A stretch of 64,000 nt of DNA from contig JADHOV010000005.1 of assembly GCA_016778765.1 (NCBI GenBank), forward strand, positions 38,542-102,541, read 5' to 3'. Under the pieces are notes generated by a model. That model saw nothing but the letters and a program-made list of their open reading frames with translations. It had not been told where the DNA came from and did not search any database. The stretch is from Paracoccaceae bacterium. GTDB taxonomy: Bacteria > Pseudomonadota > Alphaproteobacteria > Rhodobacterales > Rhodobacteraceae. Below are positions 10,391 through 18,793 of the stretch, in pieces. A program made the translations under genes and the position numbers. Each line of letters opens with the position of its first letter. Positions within the stretch are counted from its first letter, which is position 1.

Positions 10391-11538
10391 CTCATTTTCT
10401 CGGGGTTAAACGTCATTTCGATCTCCCGCCAGTGTTCATATTTCTCTGTTGGTAAATTGTAGCCGCCTTTCTGGCAACGTAAAACCGCTCTGCGCGCCGC
10501 TTGAAAGGCTGTTTTTGCCGCCAAGTCGGCGCCCCCTTGGCTTGACACCAGACGCAAGCTGCCCGGTTTCACCTTGCCCTCTGGTGTCATTTGCATGCCC
10601 AAAACAACCGTGACATTGGCTGCAGGACTTCCAATATCAACCACCCAACATTTTTGCACGGCCACGCGCAATGTATCTTCTTCGGTTTGGGTCAAAGGCG
10701 GCCCCAAAGGCGCGGTTTCGCCAATTGCATCAGCCAGCGCAGCGGCCACGGCTGCCTCTGTCTCGGCCCTGCGCGTTGGCTCTGGCGTGGGATCGACTTC
10801 GGGCTCTGGCTCGGGCAGCGGCGCTGGCTCGGGCAGCGGTTCTGGTTCTGGAGCGGGCACCTCAGGCTGAGCCGGCGCGACGGGCCGCTTTAGCGGTCGA
10901 GCAGATTGCAGGGGCGCAAAAGATGGCATTTCTTCTGCTTCTGTTACGATTTCCCGACTTGCGGCCTCTGGCGCGCTGGCCTCTTCTTTGGGCGGCGCAA
11001 CCGGCGCGTTCAAATCATCTGGAATTGCCGCTTCCTGCCGCAGATCATCAATGTTGACCTCTGGTGGCGGTGGAGCCACCTCTTCCAGCGCCACGCGCTG
11101 CGCGGAGCGCGGAACAGGGCGGTCGCTCATCTGGCTGGCCTGCGGCAAATTCTCCTGAGCAGGGGGGGCAAATTGTGGGCTGGTATCCAGAATATCAGGC
11201 GTGGGCATTTTCAAAGCTTCAGGCGTTTTTGGCGCTTTTGCGGGAAGCTCGGGGCTTTCGTTTTGCGTGGGCGCAGGCATCTTTTCCACGGCTTGCTCAG
11301 GATCAGGCGCGGCAGGGCTGTCTTCCGCCTGCACCGCAAGCGGATCCAAATCATCCAGAACTTGCGCGGCGCTCGGCGCCGTATCCGAGAGCACCAAATC
11401 TGCAAATTCTTGCGGCGTGATCAAGGCCACATTCGACACCTCAAAAGGCACTGGCTGAGGTTGAAAAATACCCCCCAGCAGCACCCAGCTGAGCACTCCA
11501 ATATGCAGCGTGGCAGAGAGATAATTACCGATATGCAT
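10387..11538 (-). CDS. tolA: Tol-Pal inner-membrane bridging protein TolA
   Basis: Spans the periplasm between TolQR and TolB/Pal. I start it at the ATG at 11538 (383 residues), 10 bases after tolR; this puts the single membrane segment at residues about 8-24. The longer frame to 11622 lies mostly within tolR. The middle is low-complexity Pro/Glu/Ala with [18 protein letters not shown], in place of the Ala/Lys helix of enterobacterial TolA. The C-terminal domain (about 285-380) carries the conserved VQKCW and the final MTFNPEKM. Low-complexity base composition produces long antisense frames that should be ignored. Confidence 0.92.
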   Translation of the reverse strand: MHIGNYLSATLHIGVLSWVLLGGIFQPQPVPFEVSNVALITPQEFADLVLSDTAPSAAQVLDDLDPLAVQAEDSPAAPDPEQAVEKMPAPTQNESPELPAKAPKTPEALKMPTPDILDTSPQFAPPAQENLPQASQMSDRPVPRSAQRVALEEVAPPPPEVNIDDLRQEAAIPDDLNAPVAPPKEEASAPEAASREIVTEAEEMPSFAPLQSARPLKRPVAPAQPEVPAPEPEPLPEPAPLPEPEPEVDPTPEPTRRAETEAAVAAALADAIGETAPLGPPLTQTEEDTLRVAVQKCWVVDIGSPAANVTVVLGMQMTPEGKVKPGSLRLVSSQGGADLAAKTAFQAARRAVLRCQKGGYNLPTEKYEHWREIEMTFNPEKMR

Positions 11539-11548
11539 CGTCGGCGGC

Positions 11549-12016
11549 TCAGCCGTCCGGGTCGGCCAAGGCTGGCCCCCCGACATCGGTAACCAAACCA
11601 ATATTTGAGAAGCCACCTGCATTTAGCGCGCCCATAACCTGCACCACCGCTTCATAAGAAATCGCACCATCTGCGCGTAAATACACCCGATCACTGCTCC
11701 GCTCCGAGGCAATCGCTTGCAATTTTGGGATTAAGGCGCCCGCCGGAGTAGGGGTTTCTTGGATCAGAATTTCACCCGATGCGGTTAGGGTCACGGTGAG
11801 AGGTTCTTCTTTCTCGCTGGGCAGCGCATTGGCGGCTGTTTTGGGCAGCTCAACGGGCACGCCTACGGTCAACATCGGCGCCGCCACCATGAAAATAATC
11901 AGCAAAACCAGCATAACATCCACAAAAGGCGTGACGTTGATTTCGGCCATAGGCACCCGGCGGCGGCGTTTTCCTCGCCGGCGCTGAGAGGTGTTTTGGC
12001 CGATGCTTGCCCCCAT
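11549..12016 (-). CDS. tolR: Tol-Pal energising protein TolR (ExbD family)
   Basis: Proton-channel partner of TolQ. The 155-residue protein has a basic cytoplasmic start, then MAEINVTPFVDVMLVLLIIF with the key aspartate in the membrane helix (about residues 24-45), and a periplasmic ExbD domain. It starts 2 bases after the tolQ stop and ends just before tolA. Length and motif are standard. Confidence 0.96.
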   Translation of the reverse strand: MGASIGQNTSQRRRGKRRRRVPMAEINVTPFVDVMLVLLIIFMVAAPMLTVGVPVELPKTAANALPSEKEEPLTVTLTASGEILIQETPTPAGALIPKLQAIASERSSDRVYLRADGAISYEAVVQVMGALNAGGFSNIGLVTDVGGPALADPDG

Positions 12017-12018
12017 CT

Positions 12019-12714
12019 TCAGCTGTCCAACTGGCGGCTAAGGATGGTCGAAAACTCATCCGCAAAACTCTCATAGCCAGAGATAATCCGCTCGCTATCA
12101 GCGCTTAATTTATTATAAAAAATCACCGCCGGAATCGCGGCTAAAAGGCCAAGCCCCGTGGCCAAAAGCGCTTCGGCAATGCCGGGTGCAACAACCGCCA
12201 GATTGGTGTTTTGTTGTTCGGCTATTTCGATAAAAGCATTCATGATGCCCCAGACTGTGCCGAAAAGACCAATGAACGGCGCCGTAGATCCAACCGTCGC
12301 CAAAACCGCCAAGCCCGCTTGTAAACTATCGGCTTCTTTGGCAACGGCCACATCCATAGACCGGTCAATCCGCGCCTGCGCACCGGCGATAAGCGCGCCA
12401 TCAGAGCGATGCGAGCGTTGCCATTCCGTCATCCCAGCCGCGAATATCTTTTGCGAGCGGCCTTTGGGTTCAGGCCCCAGCTTTTCAAAAAGCCCGTCCA
12501 AAGGCTCGCCTGACCAAAACGCACGATCAAAGCGTTTCGCTTCGCCACGCGCCAAACGCAAAACCCAAAGCCGTTGAAAAATCACCGACCAAGACCAGAA
12601 CGAAGCCGCAATTAACATTAAAATAACTGCTTTTACGGTGAATGTTGCCCGCGCGAAAAGGGCCCAAAATGAGAAATCAATCTCTTGCGCCAGTGCCAGC
12701 GTTTCTGCTTCCAT
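12019..12714 (-). CDS. tolQ: Tol-Pal energising protein TolQ (MotA/TolQ/ExbB family)
   Basis: Inner-membrane proton channel subunit powering TolA. The 231-residue protein has three membrane segments (about 15-40, 130-155, 165-190), and the family block GLFGTVWGIMNAF at about residue 140. I chose the ATG at 12714; the in-frame TTG at 12729 has no ribosome site, while GCAGGA lies just before the ATG, closer than ideal. First of the tol genes; ybgC lies 91 bases upstream. Confidence 0.95.
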   Translation of the reverse strand: MEAETLALAQEIDFSFWALFARATFTVKAVILMLIAASFWSWSVIFQRLWVLRLARGEAKRFDRAFWSGEPLDGLFEKLGPEPKGRSQKIFAAGMTEWQRSHRSDGALIAGAQARIDRSMDVAVAKEADSLQAGLAVLATVGSTAPFIGLFGTVWGIMNAFIEIAEQQNTNLAVVAPGIAEALLATGLGLLAAIPAVIFYNKLSADSERIISGYESFADEFSTILSRQLDS

Positions 12715-12805
12715 ATTCCTGCTCTTCAATAATTGGTCGATTTACGACTTATTATCATGGCTTTTAACCTATTGCCGCTTCAAAACCAAGCCGTAACAAC
12801 AGCGT

Positions 12806-13210
12806 TTACAAATCTGTGATCTTCACAAATGAATTGAGGCGAAATTCCGCTGGCAAGCGCGTGGGCTTTCCCGCCGCGTTCAGCGCAACCAAAATCACCT
12901 GCGCCTGAAATAACAGATCCAAATCTCGATAAAGGTTTTGCTGCAAATATAACCGCGCCGATGTCAGCTTAGTCATTTCTGTTGTGATTTGAAGCGGCTC
13001 ATCGAAATGCGCCGGTTGCAGATAATCAGCCGTAATTTTGCGCACCGCAAACACCAATCCCTGCGCAGTTCTCAACCTGTTTTGATCAATTCCCAAGCTG
13101 CGCACCCAATCGCTGCGCGCGCGTTCAATATATTTGAGGTAATTCGCGTAATAAACGATCCCGGCCATATCCGTATCTTCATAATACACTCTCAATGAAA
13201 ACTGATGCAT
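12806..13210 (-). CDS. ybgC: Tol-Pal associated acyl-CoA thioesterase YbgC
   Basis: Hot-dog fold thioesterase acting on acyl-CoAs and tied by context to the Tol-Pal cluster. From the ATG at 13210 it has 134 residues and begins MHQFSLRVYYEDTDMAG, which carries the family motif with the catalytic aspartate, then IVYYANYLKYIERARSDW. AAGGGGG lies 8 bases upstream. The upstream in-frame extension to 13306 runs into the neighbouring gene and has no family similarity. Confidence 0.95.
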   Translation of the reverse strand: MHQFSLRVYYEDTDMAGIVYYANYLKYIERARSDWVRSLGIDQNRLRTAQGLVFAVRKITADYLQPAHFDEPLQITTEMTKLTSARLYLQQNLYRDLDLLFQAQVILVALNAAGKPTRLPAEFRLNSFVKITDL

Positions 13211-13220
13211 AAGCGCCCCC

Positions 13221-13853
13221 TTATTGAACCGACATCTGTGACAGGCGCGCGGACACGCGCAGCGCATGCGATTTATCTTCAGCCAGCTCGGGTAAAGTTG
13301 GATCATACGAGGCGCGGATCAGATTGCCAATTTCAGGCCGCAGCACCGCCCGGCCATCGGGCAAAATCGCCAGCGGTGATTGGCTCAGAAACGCATGGTC
13401 TGACCAAAGTAGAATAGATTGCACAACCTGCGTCAAACATAGCGTTTCAGCGGGCAATTCGCTAAGAACTGCATCCATACGCAAAAACACGAAACAGGCT
13501 TTGATCCCGCCGCTTTTTTCAAACCGAAACAACCGGTATTGATTGGCCTCTGCAGCAGCCAATTGCGCCACCAATGACGACAAATTGGGTACCAATTTAT
13601 CAAGGTTTGGTACCTCCAAAAGCTCTTCCCAGTCGGAAAAGAAGAAAAACATCAAATTGGAACCCAGCTCAGGGTCGGTTTCGCTGACCTCTATCCCTGC
13701 CAGCGCCGCGACTGCCTGCACAGCGCCCTTCACCACCGGCAAAGTTGCGTCATCAACGCCAAAAACAATTGGCGCCAGCGTGCGCGCCCAACGGGCGAAT
13801 TTATACGCGCCCTCGCTGCGGGTAAAATAGGCCTCTACCTCATCCGCGTTCAT
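13221..13853 (-). CDS. conserved hypothetical protein between ruvB and ybgC
   Basis: I do not recognise a named family. The 210-residue product starts at an ATG with AAGGA 9 bases upstream and ends 10 bases before ybgC. It has no signal peptide or clear membrane segment. Visible features are an acidic start, MNADEVEAYF, a phenylalanine run MFFFFSDWEEL near residue 90, and an aromatic, moderately hydrophobic middle. It is co-directional and tightly packed with ruvB upstream and ybgC downstream, so it is probably co-transcribed. My recollection is that similar proteins occur at this position in other Rhodobacterales, but no role is known to me. Confidence 0.8.
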   Translation of the reverse strand: MNADEVEAYFTRSEGAYKFARWARTLAPIVFGVDDATLPVVKGAVQAVAALAGIEVSETDPELGSNLMFFFFSDWEELLEVPNLDKLVPNLSSLVAQLAAAEANQYRLFRFEKSGGIKACFVFLRMDAVLSELPAETLCLTQVVQSILLWSDHAFLSQSPLAILPDGRAVLRPEIGNLIRASYDPTLPELAEDKSHALRVSARLSQMSVQ

Positions 13854-13959
13854 TCTGCATCCTTTCCGTCGCTTTTTGCCCTTTTGCGATAGCAAGCTTT
13901 GCACCGATAGCAAAGTCTTCTGATCTGGCGATAGCGGCCTCAAATACCCGCGTAGCCGG

Positions 13960-14979
13960 TTAAATCAAAAGATCACCTTGTGATTTTGGTGGGATTAGAC
14001 CCAAATGCGCCCAGCCGCCCTGTGCCAACATTCTGCCCCGCGGCGTGCGCTGCACCAGACCACGCTGCATCAAATAAGGCTCGATCACCTCTTCCAAAGC
14101 ATCGCGGCTTTCCGAAAGCGCCGCGCTCAGGGTTTCTATGCCCACCGGCCCGCCCGCATAATGCTCGGCCATCAGCATCAAATAGCGCCGATCCGCGCCA
14201 TCAAGGCCCATATTATCCACGCCAAGGCGATGCAGCGCATGATCGGCCAGGTCGCGCGTGACGGTGCCATCCCCCTCGACCAAAGCGAAATCAACAACCC
14301 GGCGCAACAGACGCCCCGCAATCCGCGGCGTTCCGCGGGCGCGCCGTGCAATTTCACGCGCTCCGGCCTCATCTGCAGGGGCGCCCAATTTGCGCGCGTT
14401 ACGGCTGACAATCAGAAATAATTCATCCTCGCTGTAAAACTCAAGCCGGGTCGGAATGCCAAAACGGTCACGCAACGGCGTTGTCAGCAATCCCAGCCGT
14501 GTGGTGGCTCCAACCAAGGTAAAGGGCTGCAATTCAATCCGAACGGTGCGCGCGGCGGGGCCCTCTCCGATCACCAAATCCAGTTCGAAATCCTCTAAGG
14601 CCGGATATAGAACTTCCTCGACAACCGGATTTAGACGGTGGATTTCATCAATAAACAAAACATCGCGGGCTTCAAGATTCGTAAGAATGGCCGCCAAATC
14701 ACCAGGTTTCGCCAAAACAGGGCCCGAGGTCATACGGAAATTCACCCCCAGCTCGCGGCTCATAATTTGGGCGAGCGTGGTTTTTCCCAAGCCGGGCGGG
14801 CCATAAAACAGCGTGTGATCCATGGCTTCGCCGCGTTGGCGCGCCGATTGGATAAAGATTTTTAGATTCGAGCGGGCTTCAGCTTGCCCGATAAACTCAT
14901 CCAATCCCTGCGGACGCAACGCTCGGTCATTATCCTCTGGTTGCGCGTCGGGAGTTAAAATAGGATCGCGATCTTCCAT
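13960..14979 (-). CDS. ruvB: Holliday junction branch migration ATPase RuvB
   Basis: Hexameric AAA+ motor that drives branch migration with RuvA. The 339-residue protein has Walker [12 protein letters not shown] near residue 60, Walker [12 protein letters not shown], the sensor block [18 protein letters not shown], and a C-terminal winged helix ending in [16 protein letters not shown]. The ATG lies 3 bases after the ruvA stop. Order ruvC-ruvA-ruvB is standard for alphaproteobacteria. Confidence 0.97.
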   Translation of the reverse strand: MEDRDPILTPDAQPEDNDRALRPQGLDEFIGQAEARSNLKIFIQSARQRGEAMDHTLFYGPPGLGKTTLAQIMSRELGVNFRMTSGPVLAKPGDLAAILTNLEARDVLFIDEIHRLNPVVEEVLYPALEDFELDLVIGEGPAARTVRIELQPFTLVGATTRLGLLTTPLRDRFGIPTRLEFYSEDELFLIVSRNARKLGAPADEAGAREIARRARGTPRIAGRLLRRVVDFALVEGDGTVTRDLADHALHRLGVDNMGLDGADRRYLMLMAEHYAGGPVGIETLSAALSESRDALEEVIEPYLMQRGLVQRTPRGRMLAQGGWAHLGLIPPKSQGDLLI

Positions 14980-14982
14980 GCC

Positions 14983-15669
14983 CTATCCTTTCGGCGCCAA
15001 AAGCTGCAAAGCGGCGCGTATGATTGCAGCGCTGTCCCCCTCGGGCAGCATGCCCAACGCCTGCATCACCGCGCTGGCCGCGTCGCCGGGCGCGTATCCC
15101 AGATTTGTCAATGCAGACAGCGCATCTGCCTGCACGCTGGGATCTGGTTGCTTTGCCGGCCCGCCAGAAGCTGGCGTCGTTTCAATTGGCTCCATCACCT
15201 CTGCCTCATCGCTCAACGCGGCCGACACAAATACAGGCCCGCTGTTCTGCGCGGCCATCGCCATGACGCTGGGCGCTTTATCTTTCAGTTCAATCACCAC
15301 GCGTTGCGCCGTTTTTGGCCCGATCCCTTTGGCGGCTTTCACCGCATTCCAATCGCCTAAAGCAATGGCTCGGCTGACACCATCTGCACCCAATGCCCCC
15401 AAAATGGACAGTGACGCCTTAGCGCCAACCCCCTGAACCGACATTAGCAACCGGTGCCATTCTTTTTCAACCAGACTGGAAAACCCAAACAGCTGTAGCA
15501 GATCTTCGCGCACCAGCAGATCTGTATAAAGGGCGACCGCCTCGCCCGGCCTAGGCATGCCCATCATCGTTCGCTCAGAGCAATATACCAAATATCCGAT
15601 ACCTTTGACATCGAGCAGAATATGATCCTCGGCGCGATAATCTATGCGGCCTGATAATTTACCGATCAT
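14983..15669 (-). CDS. ruvA: Holliday junction DNA-binding protein RuvA
   Basis: Tetrameric junction-binding subunit of the RuvAB complex. The 228-residue protein begins [12 protein letters not shown] (OB-fold domain), has two helix-hairpin-helix motifs ([17 protein letters not shown] and [20 protein letters not shown]), and a C-terminal domain contacting RuvB (about 180-225). The linker after the HhH pair is longer than in E. coli, common in this order. The start overlaps the ruvC stop by 4 bases. Confidence 0.96.
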   Translation of the reverse strand: MIGKLSGRIDYRAEDHILLDVKGIGYLVYCSERTMMGMPRPGEAVALYTDLLVREDLLQLFGFSSLVEKEWHRLLMSVQGVGAKASLSILGALGADGVSRAIALGDWNAVKAAKGIGPKTAQRVVIELKDKAPSVMAMAAQNSGPVFVSAALSDEAEVMEPIETTPASGGPAKQPDPSVQADALSALTNLGYAPGDAASAVMQALGMLPEGDSAAIIRAALQLLAPKG

Positions 15670-16172
15670 ACCGCCACCTTGGCCAAGGCCTGTTCAAGTT
15701 TTCCCGATGCGCGGGCGTGATGTGCATGGCACAGCGCTATCGCCAAAGCATCGGCTGCATCCGCATTCTTTATCTGCACACCCGGCAGCTGCAACCGTAC
15801 CATGTGATCGATCTGCGCCTTATCGGCATGGCCAACACCCACGACCGTTTTTTTAACTGTATTTGGGGCATATTCCGCTACGCTCAGGCCCGCTTGCGCC
15901 GGCACCAGCAGCGCGATCGCGCGCGCTTGACCCAATTTCAGCGTTGCAACCGCGTCTTTATTAACAAAAGTCTGCTCAACAGCCGCGGTGCTCGGCTCCC
16001 ACGCCAGCATGACCGCCCGCAGCTGCTCGTAGAGCGAAAGCAACCTCAGCGCCAAATCATCGCCTTTTGAATGACATACCCCATTGGCCACATGCGAAAC
16101 CTTGCTACCGGCCACGTCGATGATGCCCCAGCCCATATTGCGCAACCCCGGATCGACACCTAATACCCGCAT
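15666..16172 (-). CDS. ruvC: crossover junction endodeoxyribonuclease RuvC
   Basis: Resolves Holliday junctions as a dimeric metal-dependent nuclease. The 168-residue protein has the RNase H-like acidic residues in [24 protein letters not shown], and [17 protein letters not shown] prefer the ATG at 16172 because AGGG sits 8 bases upstream; an in-frame GTG at 16178 adds two residues. It is the first gene of the ruv run, with about 220 bases of non-coding DNA between it and prmA. Confidence 0.95.
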   Translation of the reverse strand: MRVLGVDPGLRNMGWGIIDVAGSKVSHVANGVCHSKGDDLALRLLSLYEQLRAVMLAWEPSTAAVEQTFVNKDAVATLKLGQARAIALLVPAQAGLSVAEYAPNTVKKTVVGVGHADKAQIDHMVRLQLPGVQIKNADAADALAIALCHAHHARASGKLEQALAKVAV

Positions 16173-16394
16173 CTTCACTGCCCTGTTATTTTTTAAAAAG
16201 CGTTAGCACGAAACGTGAACATAAGCCAATCAGAAAGTGACAGATCCTCTAAAGCGACCCAAAACGCACCAGTGAAACTTACATATTAGGCGATTTCTCC
16301 CCGGCCTTTTAACAAGCTAAGCGCGTGGGCTATTCGGTATTTGAATAAAAAATAAGCCCTCAATGCGCACAAATCAGCAAGCGAGCATAATCGT

Positions 16395-17267
16395 TTATCC
16401 CCGCTGTTGAAGCGTTAGCGCCGACCATTCTCCAATATCTTCTCGATATTCAAGAGTAAGATCATATTTTTCATATTGCGCCAGAATATCCTGTACCTGC
16501 GTAACCAGCAAACCAGATAGGATAAGCTTTCCGCCTAAGCGAATATGCGCCGCGAAATCCTGGGCAAGATCGATCAAAGGGCCCTTTAAGATATTGGCAA
16601 AAATCAAATCGTAAGGGGCCGCCGCCGCCAAAGCGGGATGATCAAACCCGGCGGCTTCAATGCAAGTAACCCGGCCTGAAAGCCCATTGGCAGCAAGATT
16701 GGCTTCTGCGACCTCAACCGCCACCAGATCGATATCGCTGGCTACTATCTCACCCTGCCAAATTGAGGCTGCGGCCATCGCCAAAACTGCCGTACCGCAT
16801 CCGATATCAGCAACTTTTTCGGCCTTAAATCCTTGATCCAACAGGCGGTCTAACGCCCGTAAACAGCCCAATGTTGTTCCATGATGGCCGGTTCCAAAAG
16901 CCATCGCTGCTTCGATCAATAAAGCCGTTGCATCGCTTGGTACTTTTTCTGCATCATGGCTGCCATAGACAAAAAATCGTCCCGCCTTAACCGGCGCCAA
17001 TTCGCGTTTCACTTTGGACACCCAATCGGTTTCGGGCAATTCCGACACCGCAAAAGGCACCGCATCAAACGCAGCCGCCAGCAAAGCCAACGCGACGGCA
17101 TCGGGTACCTCGGTAAAATACCCTCCAACTTCCCAAAGCCCCGACCCATCCTCAAGCTCAAACACGCCGACACCCTCAGGTGGCGGATCAAGCCGCTCCA
17201 TCGCCTCGCCGAGGGCCTCGGCCTGCGCAGGGCCGTTTAACGTTGTAAGCGCTGTAAATGTAGACAT
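16395..17267 (-). CDS. prmA: ribosomal protein L11 methyltransferase PrmA
   Basis: S-adenosylmethionine-dependent trimethylation of ribosomal protein L11. The 290-residue protein has a divergent N-terminal substrate domain and a class I methyltransferase domain: AFGTGHHGTTLGCL, then motif I VADIGCGTAVLAMAAA, and the DLIFANILKGPL catalytic loop. The ATG at 17267 has GGAGG 5 bases upstream; the extra in-frame 66 codons to 17465 do not look like protein and are not included. Confidence 0.95.
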   Translation of the reverse strand: MSTFTALTTLNGPAQAEALGEAMERLDPPPEGVGVFELEDGSGLWEVGGYFTEVPDAVALALLAAAFDAVPFAVSELPETDWVSKVKRELAPVKAGRFFVYGSHDAEKVPSDATALLIEAAMAFGTGHHGTTLGCLRALDRLLDQGFKAEKVADIGCGTAVLAMAAASIWQGEIVASDIDLVAVEVAEANLAANGLSGRVTCIEAAGFDHPALAAAAPYDLIFANILKGPLIDLAQDFAAHIRLGGKLILSGLLVTQVQDILAQYEKYDLTLEYREDIGEWSALTLQQRG

Positions 17268-17481
17268 AGAACCTCCAAAATCATGCAACTGGCGGTAGGG
17301 GGCGATGGCGCTTAGGTCAAGCCTTGATCTGCAAACATCCAAAGGCAGAAATTCAACCCCTCCCACTTGGCCGTGAAAATATGCCCCCGATGCCTTCACG
17401 CGACGCAAGTTACAAAGGGCTTGCAACGGCCAAAGGCATTGCCGCCGCGCGCACTCAAAGAGCATTAAAATACTCGGCGGT

Positions 17482-18708
17482 CTAGCTGATTGCGGGTGCC
17501 GAGCTGAAAATCGTTTCGCAGCCAGAGCGCGGATGGCGCGGGATCATCAACGCCAAAACCAAGGATGCGAATGCCATCGCTGCGGCAATCACAAAAACCC
17601 CAGCGGGTGAATATAGCCAAAAAAATCCAAGCGCCACCGGTAAGAAAACTGCCGCAATATGATTGATCGTGAAGGCTACCGCCGCGCTGGATGCAATATC
17701 GGCCGGATCCGCAATTTTTTGAAAATATGTTTTCAACGCCAGAGCAAGCGAGAAAAACAAATGGTCAAGCACAAACAATAAAACCGCCAAAGATAGCCCC
17801 CACCCAAAATAATAAATGCCCCCATAGGCCAAAAACACGCCTGCCAAGCCCAGATACTCAAAAGCCAATGTGGAGCGTTCCCCAAAATAGCAGACCGCGC
17901 GCCCGGCAAAAGGCGCAAGCACCGTGTTCAAGAGCAAATTCACAAGAAGCAGCCAAGCCATTTCATGCACTTCAAATCCAAACCGCTCTACCAACATGAA
18001 GCCGGCAAAAACCACAAAAATCTGGCGCCGAGCGCCGGCCATAAACTGAAGCAGATAATAAAGCCAATAGCGCCTGCGCAGAACCATTTTTTTGGTTTGA
18101 ACATTGGCGGCTCGAAATCGCGGGTATCCAATATAGCACAATATGGCAATCAGCATGGTTGCTCCGCCGCCAGCCATATAAATAGGATTATAAGAGAGAT
18201 CAAAAACCTGCGTGGCGATCAAAATCATACCATAAGCAAACAAAGCCGAGCCCGCACCAGTGGCCGTTAGAAGCCCCAAAACCCGCGGCGCCTCTGCTTT
18301 GGCAATCCATTGCAACTGCAACGATTGATTTACGGTTTCAAAATAGTGAAACCCGATTGAGCTGATCAATGTGACGGTCAAAATACCCGCCATTGACGGG
18401 AACCAGGCCGTAACGGCGGTGGCGGCTCCAAGCACGAATAGCGCGATCAGCCCAAACACTTGTTCGTGAAAAAACAACAAAAGCGCCAGAACGCCAACCG
18501 CCAAAAATCCTGGAATTTCTCTTATCGTATGCAGCCAGCCAATATCCGCGCCATCAAACCCGCCCACTTCGATCACAAAATTATTCAATAAGGCGGACCA
18601 TACCCAAAACGCCAAGGGCATGGCCACCGCCAGCGCAAATAGCAGGGTTTTGGGTTGCTGCCATGAGGGGAGCTGCGCAGCATCTGAAAGCGGGACTTGA
18701 TCAGGCAT
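17482..18708 (-). CDS. major facilitator superfamily transporter, substrate unknown
   Basis: A 408-residue inner-membrane protein with about 12 hydrophobic segments, split in two halves by a basic loop near residue 210 (TKKMVLRRRYWLYYLLQF). The first helix region begins ALAVAMPLAFWVWSALL, and GFDGADIGWLHTIREIPGF forms the first cytoplasmic loop. I see no motif that fixes the substrate. It stands alone between priA and prmA, 85 bases after priA in the opposite reading sense of its own start, with no metabolic genes beside it. Confidence 0.8.
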   Translation of the reverse strand: MPDQVPLSDAAQLPSWQQPKTLLFALAVAMPLAFWVWSALLNNFVIEVGGFDGADIGWLHTIREIPGFLAVGVLALLLFFHEQVFGLIALFVLGAATAVTAWFPSMAGILTVTLISSIGFHYFETVNQSLQLQWIAKAEAPRVLGLLTATGAGSALFAYGMILIATQVFDLSYNPIYMAGGGATMLIAILCYIGYPRFRAANVQTKKMVLRRRYWLYYLLQFMAGARRQIFVVFAGFMLVERFGFEVHEMAWLLLVNLLLNTVLAPFAGRAVCYFGERSTLAFEYLGLAGVFLAYGGIYYFGWGLSLAVLLFVLDHLFFSLALALKTYFQKIADPADIASSAAVAFTINHIAAVFLPVALGFFWLYSPAGVFVIAAAMAFASLVLALMIPRHPRSGCETIFSSAPAIS

Positions 18709-18793
18709 TTCAGTTTTCTACTGGCTTTCCAAGGCTTTGACGAGATCAAATTACACCCTGCATAGGCCGCCGACCGTATATCCGGTTGTAGCC

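Noticed and set aside
10574..10870. Antisense frame rich in Gly/Ser opposite tolA
   Set aside because: It is the shadow of the Pro/Glu repeat coding in tolA; the complement of CCN/GAN codons gives Gly/Ser runs.
16173..16394. 222-bp gap between ruvC and prmA checked for ncRNA
   Set aside because: Only weak stems and no terminator or conserved motif seen.
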